Source of the DNA: CAVPOO01 sp963707015
GTDB lineage: Bacteria; Pseudomonadota; Gammaproteobacteria; Thiohalobacterales; Thiohalobacteraceae
Reading direction: 5' to 3'
Assembly (NCBI GenBank): GCA_963707015.1
Contig: CAVPOO010000013.1
Location: forward strand, 1-64,000
Length of the DNA: 64,000 bases
In this document: positions 47,422 through 56,893 of the stretch, one piece after another
How the letters are laid out: every line of letters starts with the position of its first letter
How positions within the stretch are numbered: the stretch's first letter is position 1
Notes under the pieces: generated by a model
What the model was told of the DNA's origin: nothing
What the model saw: only the letters and a program-made list of their open reading frames with translations
Database searches by the model: none
Translations under genes and position numbers: made by a program

Positions 47422-48313
47422 TTATGTCCGCAGCGGCGGGTGAAGGTCCGGTGAATCATCACCGCGTTCGTATTCCGCGATCACTTGTGCCCCGAGCAGC
47501 ACGATGATGGCGGCGGCCTCGACGCTGAGCAGTATCACAATGGCGGAGGTGAGTGACCCGTAGACGACGTTCACCAGCGACAAGGTCGAAAAGTACCAGA
47601 TCAGGAAATGGCGGGTGGCTTCCCAGAGTATGGTGGCGGTGATGCCTCCCATCAGCGCGTGACCCAGGGCCAGTTGGCCCACCGGCATCACCAGATACAG
47701 GGATGTCAGCAGGAGTATCTCACCGAGGACACCGAGCGCATAGACAATCGCCGTGTTCGCCCCTTCCACAGACCAGGTATGAGCCGAGCAGGGAAAGGGG
47801 CTGTGCTTCCGCGGCGTGCAAGGCGGCGCTGATGGTCGTGACGGTCAACAGGCCGAGCGTCAGCAGCAGTATGTAGCAGTAGGGCAATATGGCCGAGACC
47901 AGAAAATGCCGGCGGCGGATGGCTACCCGATGGTAGAAGATAACCGACATGGCGTTTTCCAGCACCGTGAATGCCATGGAACTGAAAAACAGCAGGATCA
48001 CCAGACCCACCATCCCGACCAGTTTCCAGTTGGCCAGAAAGTGTGCGATCTGTTGGGTGATGGCCGCCGACTGCCCCGGTGCAATCAGTTCGAGTGATGC
48101 CGCGGAGGTTTCGAGCAATTCCTGCGGATCCACGATCTGCGACAGGACCACGAGCATGAGCGCGAACATGGGGATTACGGACAGGAGTGTGTAGTAGGCG
48201 ACCGCACCTGACAGGAGAAAACCCTGGTTGGCACGGAAGCCCGCCAGCACGCGCAGCATAAAGTGCAATGGATGACTGATAACCTCGTTCAGGCGCGAGG
48301 GCTGATTTCCCAT
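47422..48313 (-). pseudogene. YihY/BrkB-family membrane protein gene split by a frameshift
   Basis: The first 185 or so codons from 48,313 encode the N-terminal part of a YihY/BrkB protein (RANQGFLLSGAVAYYTLLSV, VGLVILLFFSSMAFTVLENA, ILPYCYILLLTLGLLTV). After LLGSYLV the frame fails. The next frame from about 47,775 continues VEGANTAIVYALGVLGEILL, MGGITATILWEATRHFLIW and IVLLGAQVIAEYERG, the rest of the same family. One base lost or gained near 47,765-47,775 explains it. Together the pieces give the normal length of about 290 residues. It may be a real mutation or a sequencing error. Confidence 0.8.
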
Positions 48314-48500
48314 ATCCCGTTACCGGTCAGTGAAACCGTACCCGGTTCGCGCTGGACGTCTGCATTCGCCTATGCGAGGCATTGTCGGGGAACAGCACGC
48401 CGGTGCCAGGCAACATCTGGAACATGATCCAAACATCCTGAGTCTAGCACGCAGCCCCGGTCGGGGCGCTACCGGTGATAAGGATCCTGAGGTCGGACGC

Positions 48501-49238
48501 CTAGACGCTCCAGGAAATGAAGGTGCCCCGCACCTCGTGAAACCGCAGGGTGACGAACTCGGCGCCGGTCAGGTACTGACCGTCCTCGCTCCGCCTCCGG
48601 CAGTTGGTGACGCGCGCCGTAGCCGATAACAGGCCGCCCGCAATCCTGATCACCTGGTCTACCTGCAGGCGGTGAATGGACCGGAACTGCAGGCCGTTGG
48701 GGGAAAGATCGTGCACGACACCGGGATAACCCTCGAGTTGTTCGATGCGGGTAAACCAGCGAACGGTGGCATGACAGGAGATCCGAAGTACCGCACGCTG
48801 GCTGGACGGGTGGAGTCGAAGATGCCTTGCTGGCTGCAGGGGGCCGGTACAGGTGATGCAGTCGCGTGGCTGGCCGTAACCGGTATCCGCCGAGTTAGCG
48901 GTGCCGCAGAAGGCGCAGATTCTACTGGCGGTTTGCCCGGCTGGCATGGGTCGCACCTGCCCGCTGCCTGTGCCGCTGGAGTCGCGTGGCGCCTCGCGAG
49001 TCGCTTGCCGGGCAGCCAATAAGGCCGGAAGAACATCCCGATCGTAGGCGGCACGCCTGACGGGCTCGGAAAGCACGGTATAGGCCTCGTTCAGCAGGCT
49101 GGCGTTCCCCTCATCTCCGCCCAGATCGGGGTGCTGTTTCAGCTTCTGCATCAGCGTCCGGTAGCTGGCCTTGATGATAGCGCGGGGTGCGTCGGGCTGG
49201 ACGTGCAGTATCCGGTAATAGTTGCGGCGATTGCCCAT
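48501..49238 (-). CDS. J-domain, zinc-ribbon and PilZ-domain fusion protein
   Basis: The 245-residue protein has three parts. Residues 1-70 are a J-domain (NYYRILHVQPDAPRAIIKAS, then HPD at about 36-38 in KQHPDLGGDE). Residues about 105-140 have a CxxC...CxxC zinc ribbon (CAFCGTANS, CITCTG). Residues about 145-245 are a PilZ domain with RAVLR and DLSPNG, the RxxxR and D/NxSxxG pair that binds cyclic-di-GMP. It would couple cyclic-di-GMP to an Hsp70 partner, a role I do not know from a described protein. The gene is alone on the minus strand. Confidence 0.82.
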   Translation of the reverse strand: MGNRRNYYRILHVQPDAPRAIIKASYRTLMQKLKQHPDLGGDEGNASLLNEAYTVLSEPVRRAAYDRDVLPALLAARQATREAPRDSSGTGSGQVRPMPAGQTASRICAFCGTANSADTGYGQPRDCITCTGPLQPARHLRLHPSSQRAVLRISCHATVRWFTRIEQLEGYPGVVHDLSPNGLQFRSIHRLQVDQVIRIAGGLLSATARVTNCRRRSEDGQYLTGAEFVTLRFHEVRGTFISWSV

Positions 49239-49317
49239 GAATCAGCAGCGAATTTGCGTCAGTTTGCCTGTCACCGTGGCCAGTGGTGTCCCCGGGCATG
49301 CCCACCCGCCCATGGAA

Positions 49318-49899
49318 TCAATATCGAGCGCTGTTACCCGCAGCTGAAGGGCCCGATGGCGTGCCCTCGTCCTTCTGAACGATCGCGATCAGCCAGTACG
49401 TGGCCAGCATGCTCAGCACGACGGATGCGGCGAAGACGTACAGGCCGTAGTGCACCTCCACCCTGGCGATCGATCCGAGCTTGACGGACACCAGCAGCAC
49501 GGCGATCACGAAGACATCGAGCATGGACCATTTTCCATACAGGGCTATCCAGTGGAGTGTCTTGTGCATACGGGAGTCGGTCTGAAAAGCGCCGTTCCAC
49601 ACGCGCACCATGACAGCGAGCTTTGCCAGCGGCAGAACAATGCTGAAAAACGACAGGATCAGGAACAGTCCCCAATGGCCTTGCTCGACGAGGTCCCCTA
49701 TCGCAGACGCCAGGGATACCCGGCTGGTGAAGATAAAGAACTTCTCGAGCGACATCAGCGGCGCGAAGACGCCGACAAGCAGAAGCCCGAATGCCAGGGC
49801 GAACAGACCGTTCAGCCAGGGCGATAGCGCCGGATGGCGCTTCGCCAAAGTGAGTGATCGAGCGGATTCGGAGTGCCGCATAGGAATATGGTCCCCCAA
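49318..49899 (-). CDS. paraquat-inducible protein A (PqiA) family membrane protein
   Basis: The 193-residue protein has four TM segments and the PqiA-domain pattern FALAFGLLLVGVFAPLMSLE, FSFVLPLAKL-like FSIVLPLAKLAVM and YGKWSMLDVFVIAVLL. E. coli PqiA has two such domains and works with PqiB/PqiC in lipid transport; this protein has only one, and no PqiB gene is near. A short second ATG at 49,881 is possible. Confidence 0.85.
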   Translation of the reverse strand: MGDHIPMRHSESARSLTLAKRHPALSPWLNGLFALAFGLLLVGVFAPLMSLEKFFIFTSRVSLASAIGDLVEQGHWGLFLILSFFSIVLPLAKLAVMVRVWNGAFQTDSRMHKTLHWIALYGKWSMLDVFVIAVLLVSVKLGSIARVEVHYGLYVFAASVVLSMLATYWLIAIVQKDEGTPSGPSAAGNSARY

Positions 49900-49991
49900 C
49901 GCCGCCCTGTGAGAAATACAGGCTTGTCGTAACCGAAAAGCCAGCGCGTCGTGTCAGTATGGATATTGCGCACCGATCGCTGTTGACGTTT

Positions 49992-50795
49992 TCAGGCCAG
50001 AATTTCAACCGGGTCCTCGACGTGTATGGTCCCGGCGTCGCGCGGGATCAGGTTTTGCCCGAAGAAAACCCCACCCTCCGGGCGTTTGCGGTAGGTACTC
50101 AAGGTGCGCAAGGGTTCCAGCTGCGGATCCTTTTCACCCGTGTCGGGATCGATGGTGGTGAAGACGCATCGCGAACAGGCCTTGGCCGCCTCGAACATCA
50201 CCGTGCCAATCCGGATACGCCGCCAGTTATCCTCGGCATAGGGATCGCAGCCGGCCACCACCACATTGGGTCGGAAACGGCGCATGGAAACGGGCTTGTG
50301 AAGACGACCGTTGAGATCGGCAAGCGACGCCTCCGAGATCAGCAGCAGGGGAAAGCCATCGGCAAAACTGACTTCATCGCCGGCGCTGCCATAATCGGGA
50401 TTCATTGGACGGACATCGCTGCTGCGCATACGCACGAGGTGGCAGGACAGTCCGAGATACTGGCTGAACCACTGGTCATACGGGTTGCCGTAGTCGACAG
50501 CCGTGCAGCCATCCCGCCAGATGCGGACCTCGCGCGAGGGGTTGGCCGGCGGCGTCAGCGGAATCGCAAGCTCGGGCATCCCCGGCGCGTTGGCTACGAG
50601 GATTTCGGCGCTGATCTGTGTCGCAACCACGGCAAGGCCTGGGTGCTGGCGCGCGGTGATAAAGACACCTTCGTCATCGACGAGCATCCAGCGCCGATCC
50701 CAGGTCAACCCGCGCTTGAGGACCGTGCTTTCCCTGAGCGTGATCCGCCGCGTCGACTTGATGGGGTAAATGTTGATCTCGGTAACTTCCATCAT
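49992..50795 (-). CDS. MOSC-domain protein (MOCS3/YcbX-like)
   Basis: The ATG pair at 50,795/50,792 is chosen because the frame begins MMEVTEINIYPIKSTRRITL, the usual N-terminal beta-barrel of MOSC proteins. The domain then shows LTWDRRWMLVDDEG, FPLLLISEASLADLN, VVVAGCDPYAEDNWRRIRIG and the MOSC Cys region CSRCVFTTIDPDTGE near the end. Such proteins bind molybdenum cofactor or sulfur and reduce N-hydroxylated compounds (as YcbX). The long upstream extension to 50,948 is probably not translated. Confidence 0.85.
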   Translation of the reverse strand: MMEVTEINIYPIKSTRRITLRESTVLKRGLTWDRRWMLVDDEGVFITARQHPGLAVVATQISAEILVANAPGMPELAIPLTPPANPSREVRIWRDGCTAVDYGNPYDQWFSQYLGLSCHLVRMRSSDVRPMNPDYGSAGDEVSFADGFPLLLISEASLADLNGRLHKPVSMRRFRPNVVVAGCDPYAEDNWRRIRIGTVMFEAAKACSRCVFTTIDPDTGEKDPQLEPLRTLSTYRKRPEGGVFFGQNLIPRDAGTIHVEDPVEILA

Positions 50796-51002
50796 GCTCG
50801 CAGGTGTTCTCCCGTGGCATGCGATTGTAGCTCGAATGAACCGGCTGCTACAGCGTTCGCCAGACCCCGCGCTTAGCTCAGGCTTCCTGCTGCCGCGGGC
50901 AGAACGGCCTGCCGTTTGTCGGCGTCTGGATGTCGCGTATACTGGCAAATAAACCTTGGATTTCTTACACTTTTAATCTGCTGGCACGAGGAGTAGTCAG
51001 GC

Positions 51003-53030
51003 ATGCCTTACACAACCAACGACATTCGCAATATTGTGCTGGTAGGTCAGGCCGGCGCGGGCAAGACCAGCCTGATCGAAGCACTGCTTTTCGAGGCGGG
51101 CGCGGTAGGCGTTCAGGGAAGCGTGGAGAAGGGTGATACGGTCTCCGATTATGACCCGCTGGAGAAACGCCACCATCACTCACTGAATGCGGCCGTGGTC
51201 GGTCTCGACCACGGCGGCCGCCGCATCAACCTCATTGATACCCCCGGTGATCCGGATTTCCTCGGCCAGGCACTGAGCACACTGGCTGCGGTCGAAACCA
51301 TCGCCATCGTGATCAATGCGCAGTCCGGCATTGAGACGGTGACCCGCCGCATGATGGAACAGGCGGCAAGGCTCCATCAATCCAGCATGATTATCGTCAA
51401 CAAGATCGATGCGGATCCCGGGCATCTTGGCGGTTTGATGGAGCAAATTCGCGAGGTCTTTGGCAAGGAGTGTCTGGCGCTCAATCTGCCCGCGGAACAT
51501 GCCTCACAGATCGTGGATTGCCTGAATGAGGAGACGGGGGAGGCGGATTTTGCTTCTGTCAGCGATGCACACACGGCCTTGCTCGACCAGGTGGTCGAGG
51601 TCGATGAGGAACTGATGGAGCGCTATCTGGAAGAGGGCGAGGTTGCGCCCGAACAGTTACATGATCCCTTTGAAAAGGCCTTGCGCAAAGGCCACTTGAT
51701 ACCCGTGTGTTTTGTATCGGCGCGAACGGGTACCGGTGTTGCCGAGTTGCTCAAGGTTTTTGCCGAACTCGCTCCCAGTCCGCTCGAGGGCGGGCAGCAC
51801 GAGTTCATCAAGGGTGATGGGAGCGGTGAGCCCGTGGTTCCCGTACCTGATCCGACTGCACCTGTGCTGGCGCATGTCTTCAAGGTTGAATATGACCCCT
51901 TTGTGGGCAAGATGGGGATGATGCGCATCCATCGCGGCACCGTACACAAAGGTGATCAGCTGCTGGTGGATGACGGCCAGAGGGCCTTCAAGGTCGGCCA
52001 CCTGTACCGCCTGCAGGGGAAGCAGCACATCGAGATAGATGACGGGATCGCGGGAGATATCTGCGCCGTGGCCAAGGTCGACGCGGTGCATCAGGATGCG
52101 GTCCTGCACGGTACCCACGACGATGACAGGATACAGGCCAGTTCGCCCGAGTTTCCGACGCCGCTGGTGGGTGTCGCGATCAAGCCGAAGAGCCGTGGTG
52201 ATGAGCAGAAGGTATCGGATGCCCTGCACCGGCTGGTTGAGGAGGACCCCTGCCTGAGAATCGAACATGACCCGGCGGCGAACGAGACGGTGCTGCGTGG
52301 CCTGGGGGATCTGCATCTGCGGGTGGCGCTGGAGAAGCTTGCCGAGCGCTACAACGTGCAGGTCGAGACGTATCCGCCGAGTGTTCCCTATCGCGAGACG
52401 ATTACCCGACCTGCGAAGGGGCACCATCGCCACAAGAAGCAGACTGGTGGTGCCGGCCAGTTCGGCGAGGTCTTTCTCGAGGTCGAACCGCTGGAGCGGG
52501 GAGCCGGCTTTGAGTTCGTCGATCGCGTCACGGGCGGCGTGATTCCGTCCCAGTTCATCCCGGCCGTTGAAAAGGGGGTGCGTCAGGTTCTGGAAGGCGG
52601 TGCGATTGCCGGCTACCCCATGCAGGATGTGCGTGTCGCCGTGTATGACGGCAAATATCATTCGGTGGATTCCAAGGAGATCGCCTTTGTGGTGGCGGGC
52701 CGCAAGGCGTTTATCGACGCCGTTCAGAACGCCGGCCCAACCGTGCTGGAGCCGATTGTCGATCTGGAGGTGACTGTGCCCGCTTCTGCGGTCGGCGGCA
52801 TTACCGGTGATCTGTCATCCCGCCGGGCGCGCATAGGCCAGACCGATACCAGCGGTACGGGCGACGTGACCATCGTTGCCAAGGTTCCGCTGGCGGAACT
52901 GGATGACTACGCGGCGCGGGTCAAGTCACTGACCGGCGGCGAAGGCGACTACCGGATGAATTTCAGCCATTATGAGCCGGCACCGGCGCATGTGCAGAAG
53001 CAACTGGCAGAGCGTGCCGGTCGGGATTGA
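51003..53030 (+). CDS. elongation factor G-like GTPase (EF-G paralogue)
   Basis: The 675-residue protein has the EF-G layout. The GTPase domain carries G1 GQAGAGKTSL (canonical EF-G is GHIDAGKT), G3 DTPGDPDF and G4 NKIDAD. It continues with domain II (FKVEYDPFVGKMGMMRIHRG), domains III-IV and V (GGAGQFGEVFLEVEPL, HSVDSKEIAFVVAGRKAF). It resembles the EF-G paralogues that lack a clear translocation role and are found beside the main fusA. The ribosome site AGGAG precedes the ATG by nine bases. No str-operon genes (rpsL, rpsG, tuf) are nearby. Confidence 0.88.
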   Translation: MPYTTNDIRNIVLVGQAGAGKTSLIEALLFEAGAVGVQGSVEKGDTVSDYDPLEKRHHHSLNAAVVGLDHGGRRINLIDTPGDPDFLGQALSTLAAVETIAIVINAQSGIETVTRRMMEQAARLHQSSMIIVNKIDADPGHLGGLMEQIREVFGKECLALNLPAEHASQIVDCLNEETGEADFASVSDAHTALLDQVVEVDEELMERYLEEGEVAPEQLHDPFEKALRKGHLIPVCFVSARTGTGVAELLKVFAELAPSPLEGGQHEFIKGDGSGEPVVPVPDPTAPVLAHVFKVEYDPFVGKMGMMRIHRGTVHKGDQLLVDDGQRAFKVGHLYRLQGKQHIEIDDGIAGDICAVAKVDAVHQDAVLHGTHDDDRIQASSPEFPTPLVGVAIKPKSRGDEQKVSDALHRLVEEDPCLRIEHDPAANETVLRGLGDLHLRVALEKLAERYNVQVETYPPSVPYRETITRPAKGHHRHKKQTGGAGQFGEVFLEVEPLERGAGFEFVDRVTGGVIPSQFIPAVEKGVRQVLEGGAIAGYPMQDVRVAVYDGKYHSVDSKEIAFVVAGRKAFIDAVQNAGPTVLEPIVDLEVTVPASAVGGITGDLSSRRARIGQTDTSGTGDVTIVAKVPLAELDDYAARVKSLTGGEGDYRMNFSHYEPAPAHVQKQLAERAGRD

Positions 53031-53107
53031 ATGCCTGCAGCGGGCGCTGCGGCTGCGCCCGCTCACCGGCTTCGGCGGTTGACCCGCCCGGGCCTGCGTT
53101 CTCGCAG

Positions 53108-53185
53108 CGGCCACGGAATCCACTGAAAGGAACACGGCAGAACCGCTCTGCAGTCGGCCGTGTGCTTCCGTAGATTCGGTGGCCA
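53108..53185. repeat. CACGGAA palindromic repeat B copy
   Basis: GGCCACGGAATCCACTGAAA on one side and a nearly complementary TTCCGTAGATTCGGTGGCCA on the other make a long imperfect hairpin in the gap after the EF-G-like gene. Confidence 0.75.
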
Positions 53186-53231
53186 GATCCCTCAGGGCGC
53201 GGCCTGTGCCTCGCGTGCTGCGCGATTCCTG

Positions 53232-53603
53232 TCAATCATCCAGGGAATAACGGATGACTACATCCCACGCGCCGTGCGAATCGCCGTGGCCGCGGTGCGG
53301 GTACCCGATATCCCTGTGGCCGTAGGCGTAATGCCGATGCTGATGCGAATCGCGGTAGCGACCGTAGTCCGGGTAATACCGGTGTCCGCCATGGCGATAA
53401 TAGTGGTCATGCCTGTGCAGGGTCTTATGCCCGTGCCGGTGCCCATGCCCTTGTGCGTGGCGGTGACGGTCCTGCTGGTGATGCCGTACCTCCTGTCGGT
53501 CGGAGTCACCTTTGCCAGCCTGGGCAGGGAGTGTCATAGCGAAGGCGCTGGTGCCGATCAGTATCGCGCTGAGCAGGGATGCCATTGAGTTTCGTCTGGT
53601 CAT
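53232..53603 (-). CDS. His-rich exported protein
   Basis: The ATG at 53,603 follows AGGAG. The 123-residue protein has a signal peptide (MASLLSAILIGTSAFAMTLP, cleavage after AQA) and then a region dense in His, Arg, Asp and Tyr (RHHQQDRHRHAQGHGHRHGH; HRYYPDYGRYRDSHQHRHYA), consistent with metal binding in the periplasm. It resembles no family exactly. It is downstream of the rhomboid gene in the same direction. Ligand and function are unknown. Confidence 0.6.
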   Translation of the reverse strand: MTRRNSMASLLSAILIGTSAFAMTLPAQAGKGDSDRQEVRHHQQDRHRHAQGHGHRHGHKTLHRHDHYYRHGGHRYYPDYGRYRDSHQHRHYAYGHRDIGYPHRGHGDSHGAWDVVIRYSLDD

Positions 53604-53697
53604 GATGTGTCTCCTATGTCTGTGACTTTCGAGTTCCAGCATAGGCATCCAAGCTGAATCCAGGCTGAAATGCCCGGCCCGGTAAGGATGGTGCAGA

Positions 53698-54408
53698 TCA
53701 GGGCCCTGTCGGCGGGTCGTGACGGGCCGGCGCGAGCAGGGGTATGCCGCGCCGGCGCAAGACCAGGACGAACAGCATGCCGGCGAGGAAGCCGCCGATA
53801 TGCGCGCCCCAGGCAATCCCGCCGCCCTCCTCGGCAGTAACCAGAGAATTCACCAGCTGCAGGGCAAACCAGAACACAAGCACCCAGGCGGCGCGCAGCC
53901 TCAGTGTGTAAAGAATGAGGCCCAGGGGCAGGGCCACCAGGACACGCGCATGGGGATACAGCAGCAGATAGGCCCCGAGAACGCCCGAAATCGCGCCGCT
54001 GGCGCCGATCATCGGGACCGTTGATTCAGGGTTGGGCAAGGCCTGCGCGAACACGGCGGCGGTACCGCACAGCAGGTAGAAGACGATGAACCGGACATGG
54101 CCCATGGCATCCTCGACATTATTTCCGAATATCCACAGATAGAGCATGTTGCCCAGCAGATGCATCCATCCGCCATGCAGGAACATGCATGTCAGGACGG
54201 TCGCCCAGGCAGGCAGCAGACTGATTTCAGGCGCCAGCGTTGCGTGTCCGAGGACGACGGCCGGTATTGCGCCCAGGCTGTATACGGCGACATCGGTGTT
54301 CTCACCCAGCGAGAGCTGCCACAGGAATACCAGCGAACACGCGACAATCAGGCCTATCGTCAGATAGGGCGGGATCTCGGTGGGGTTGTCGTCATGGAGC
54401 GGTATCAT
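53698..54408 (-). CDS. rhomboid-family intramembrane serine protease
   Basis: The 236-residue polytopic protein has the rhomboid core: FLHGGWMHLLGNMLYLWIFG (HxxxN), the catalytic Ser in MIGASGAISGVLGAYLLLY (near residue 137) and the catalytic His in WGAHIGGFLAGMLF (near 202). It cleaves single-pass membrane proteins within the bilayer. The His-rich secreted protein follows it. The start MIPLHDDNP fits the usual cytoplasmic N-terminus. Confidence 0.92.
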   Translation of the reverse strand: MIPLHDDNPTEIPPYLTIGLIVACSLVFLWQLSLGENTDVAVYSLGAIPAVVLGHATLAPEISLLPAWATVLTCMFLHGGWMHLLGNMLYLWIFGNNVEDAMGHVRFIVFYLLCGTAAVFAQALPNPESTVPMIGASGAISGVLGAYLLLYPHARVLVALPLGLILYTLRLRAAWVLVFWFALQLVNSLVTAEEGGGIAWGAHIGGFLAGMLFVLVLRRRGIPLLAPARHDPPTGP

Positions 54409-54847
54409 GGAAGCGTCGCATCAGGCTGCCGCCATGTTTCGGTGCCGCCGGTGTGGACACCGGCTGTCACCGGCCTCGGGAATCACAGAGTGGCCCGCCA
54501 TGGTCATGGCCGTCCCGACAGGACCGCATCTATCTTGTCGACCGCGCCGCTGCCCTGGGGAAAATATGTGCCCGGGGTGCAGGTGTAGCCTGTCACGTGG
54601 CAGCCTCTGGCTGCGAGCTTACGGCGGAGTGCATCTTCGCTGAGCGCCCCGTTCCCAGCCCGATCCCGGTGTTCGACCTGCATGGCTCTCGGCCTCCCTT
54701 GACACGGGCCAGTGTGCAGTACGAGGTTACGTGCAATCCGGCCCGCCGATCAAGCCTCCCCCCGGACGGATTATGCAGTAGAATCGGGGGGCTTGGGCAG
54801 GGCATTCAGGGGCGGTGTTGTGCCGCCTGAGGTGGGAGGCTTACGGC
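54409..54847. other. intergenic, no recognised gene
   Basis: About 440 bases separate the rhomboid gene from the radical SAM gene. A 80-residue Cys-rich frame on the plus strand (FRCRRCGHRL near 54,440) could be a zinc-ribbon remnant, but it has no support further along. The ribosome site GGGAGG lies at 54,834-54,839. Confidence 0.3.
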
Positions 54848-55924
54848 GTGCAAGAGATACCTTACCGGCCAAAAAAAGGGCGCGGGGCAATAAGCAATGA
54901 CAGCTCACGCTACGCTGCCCATGCCTGTGTAGCGATCGATGACGGCTGGTCCGGCGCGCGGGACGGCGAATCGGAGGCGCCGACGCGCACACGGATCCTG
55001 GTGGACAGCAGTCGCACCGTCATCAGCCGCAACGATTCACCGGACGTTCCGTTTGAACTCTCGATAAATCCGTATCGTGGCTGCGAACATGGCTGTGCCT
55101 ATTGTTTCGCGCGGCCGACCCACGCCTATCTGGGCCTGTCGCCGGGTCTTGATTTCGAGACGCAGATCTTTTGCAAACCCGATGCGCCCGCGCTGTTGCG
55201 CAAGGAGCTGTCACACCCGGGCCACCGCTGCAGTCCGATCGCAGTGGGGATCAATACCGATGCCTACCAGCCCGCAGAACGGAAACTCGGGATCACGCGG
55301 GGTATTCTCGAAGTGCTGCAGGAATACCGCCACCCGTTCTCCATCGTGACCAAGTCGGCACTGGTCGAGAGGGACATCGATATCCTGGCACCGATGGCCG
55401 GGCAGCGGCTGGTGCAGGTGGCCATCTCCATCACCACGCTCAAGGCCGATATCGCCCGCTCGCTGGAACCGCGTGCCGCGGCACCGCAGCGGCGCCTGGA
55501 GACGGTGCGCCGGCTGGCAGACGCCGGTATTCCGGTGAGTGTCATGATCGCGCCTGTGATCCCCGTGTTGACCGACAGCGAACTCGAGGACATCCTGGGA
55601 CGCGCGCGTGAGGCAGGCGCCAGCGGGGCGGGCTATGTGCTCATCCGTCTGCCGCATGAAGTCAAGGGCCTGTTCAGGGAATGGCTGGAGGCCCATGTGC
55701 CACTCACGGCAGCGCACGTGATGAAACGGATCTCTGACACACGCGGTGGCAAGGCCTATGAGGCCGGTTTCGGAACGCGCATGCGCGGGACGGGCCCCTA
55801 CGCGGAGCTGATCGGGCGACGCTTCCACACGGCCGCGAGACGCCTTGGTTTTGGTCCCATGCCGGCGATGGCGACGGAGCTCTTTCAGCCCCCCGGCGTC
55901 GCGACCCAGCTGAGCCTGCTCTGA
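54848..55924 (+). CDS. PA0069-family radical SAM protein (SplB-like)
   Basis: The GTG at 54,848 is chosen because GGGAGG lies nine bases upstream; an upstream TTG would add 11 residues. The protein of about 358 residues has the radical SAM cluster motif CEHGCAYCF (three Cys near residues 79-86) after LSINPYRGCEHG, then FSIVTKSALVERDIDILAPM and ISITTLKADIARSLEPRAAA. The family (PA0069-like, related to spore photoproduct lyase) uses an iron-sulfur cluster and SAM, but its substrate is not established. It stands before a Sel1-repeat gene. Confidence 0.88.
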   Translation: MQEIPYRPKKGRGAISNDSSRYAAHACVAIDDGWSGARDGESEAPTRTRILVDSSRTVISRNDSPDVPFELSINPYRGCEHGCAYCFARPTHAYLGLSPGLDFETQIFCKPDAPALLRKELSHPGHRCSPIAVGINTDAYQPAERKLGITRGILEVLQEYRHPFSIVTKSALVERDIDILAPMAGQRLVQVAISITTLKADIARSLEPRAAAPQRRLETVRRLADAGIPVSVMIAPVIPVLTDSELEDILGRAREAGASGAGYVLIRLPHEVKGLFREWLEAHVPLTAAHVMKRISDTRGGKAYEAGFGTRMRGTGPYAELIGRRFHTAARRLGFGPMPAMATELFQPPGVATQLSLL

Positions 55925-56025
55925 ATCGGGCCGCACGGGCGTGGCAATCCGCTTGCTTTGATGGCCTGGTCGCGAGGTGATCTGATGGCGGGAACAGCCC
56001 GCCGGCATGAAATCGGGAGCGCATT

Positions 56026-56772
56026 GTGATACCTGATCACCGCCATACGCAGCGTCGTTCCAGCGTCCGCCGGCCCCGCCGTTTCAGGGTCTGGGCTGCC
56101 TCGCTCGCGGCGGGTATAGCGGTCATGCTTGTCTTGCTCATTGTCCAGTTGACCGGGCAGGTATCCGCGACCGGCGATGTGCAGGCAAGAATCGATGAGG
56201 CGGCGGCGCTGATGGAGAAGGGTAATTACGCGCCGGCTTACTGTATCTGGATTGATCTGGCTCAGGACGGGGATCCCCAGGCGCAGTACAGCCTGGGCTG
56301 GATGTTTCACAATGGCTACGGCGTGGCGATCGATGACGAGCAGGCAGTCAAATGGTGGGAGGCGGCTGCCGCGCAGGGGCATGCAGAGGCGCAATTCGAT
56401 CTGGGAATGCTCTTCAGTCAGGACAGCACGGTCGGCAAGGACATGCCCAGGGCCGTCGGTTGGTATCGACAGGCGGCGAAACAGGGCCACGAGGAGGCCG
56501 CCCTTATCCTGCTGGCCCTCGCAGGGGAAGGAGAAGAGCCGGCCAGGGAAGCCGTGGAAGATCTTGCCTTGGCAAGACAGCTGGGCACGGATGTCACGGT
56601 CAGTGTGCCGCGCGCAAGCGTGCGGGAAGCACCCTCGACGCAGTCGCGCCGCCTGATAATTCTCGACCAGGGAACCAGGCTGATCGAGCTGGGACAATCA
56701 GGCAAATGGCGCAAGGTCTGGGTTGCCAGGCTGGCGCGCATTGGCTGGATGCATGAGGGTCTGATTGAGTAG
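56026..56772 (+). CDS. membrane-anchored Sel1-repeat and SH3-like protein
   Basis: The 248-residue protein has an N-terminal TM segment (residues 24-42, WAASLAAGIAVMLVLLIVQ), two or three Sel1/TPR repeats (AQYSLGWMFHNGYGVAIDDE, EAQFDLGMLFSQDSTVGKDM) and a C-terminal SH3-like domain (TVSVPRASVREAPSTQSRRL). This combination suggests an inner-membrane protein with periplasmic binding modules, perhaps to peptidoglycan or partner proteins. It begins 100 bases after the radical SAM gene. Confidence 0.85.
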   Translation: MIPDHRHTQRRSSVRRPRRFRVWAASLAAGIAVMLVLLIVQLTGQVSATGDVQARIDEAAALMEKGNYAPAYCIWIDLAQDGDPQAQYSLGWMFHNGYGVAIDDEQAVKWWEAAAAQGHAEAQFDLGMLFSQDSTVGKDMPRAVGWYRQAAKQGHEEAALILLALAGEGEEPAREAVEDLALARQLGTDVTVSVPRASVREAPSTQSRRLIILDQGTRLIELGQSGKWRKVWVARLARIGWMHEGLIE

Positions 56773-56810
56773 CCGACAGACTCCTGTCAATCTGATGACG
56801 ACGAATAGTA

Positions 56811-56893
56811 TGGCCACGGAATCCACGGAAAAACACGGAAAGAACGAACACGCATTAGAATTTTTTCCGTGTCCTTCCGTGGATTTCGTGGCT
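56811..56893. repeat. CACGGAA palindromic repeat B copy
   Basis: The cleanest copy of the family: TGGCCACGGAATCCACGGAA leads into an AACACGGAA stretch, and after about 30 bases TTCCGTGTCCTTCCGTGGAT returns, so the arms form a long hairpin. It follows the Sel1-repeat gene. Confidence 0.8.

Noticed and set aside
54409..54830. Cys-rich plus-strand frames between rhomboid and radical SAM genes
   Set aside because: Only a short CRRCGH-type motif is present; the rest has no pattern, and frames on both strands are equally open.
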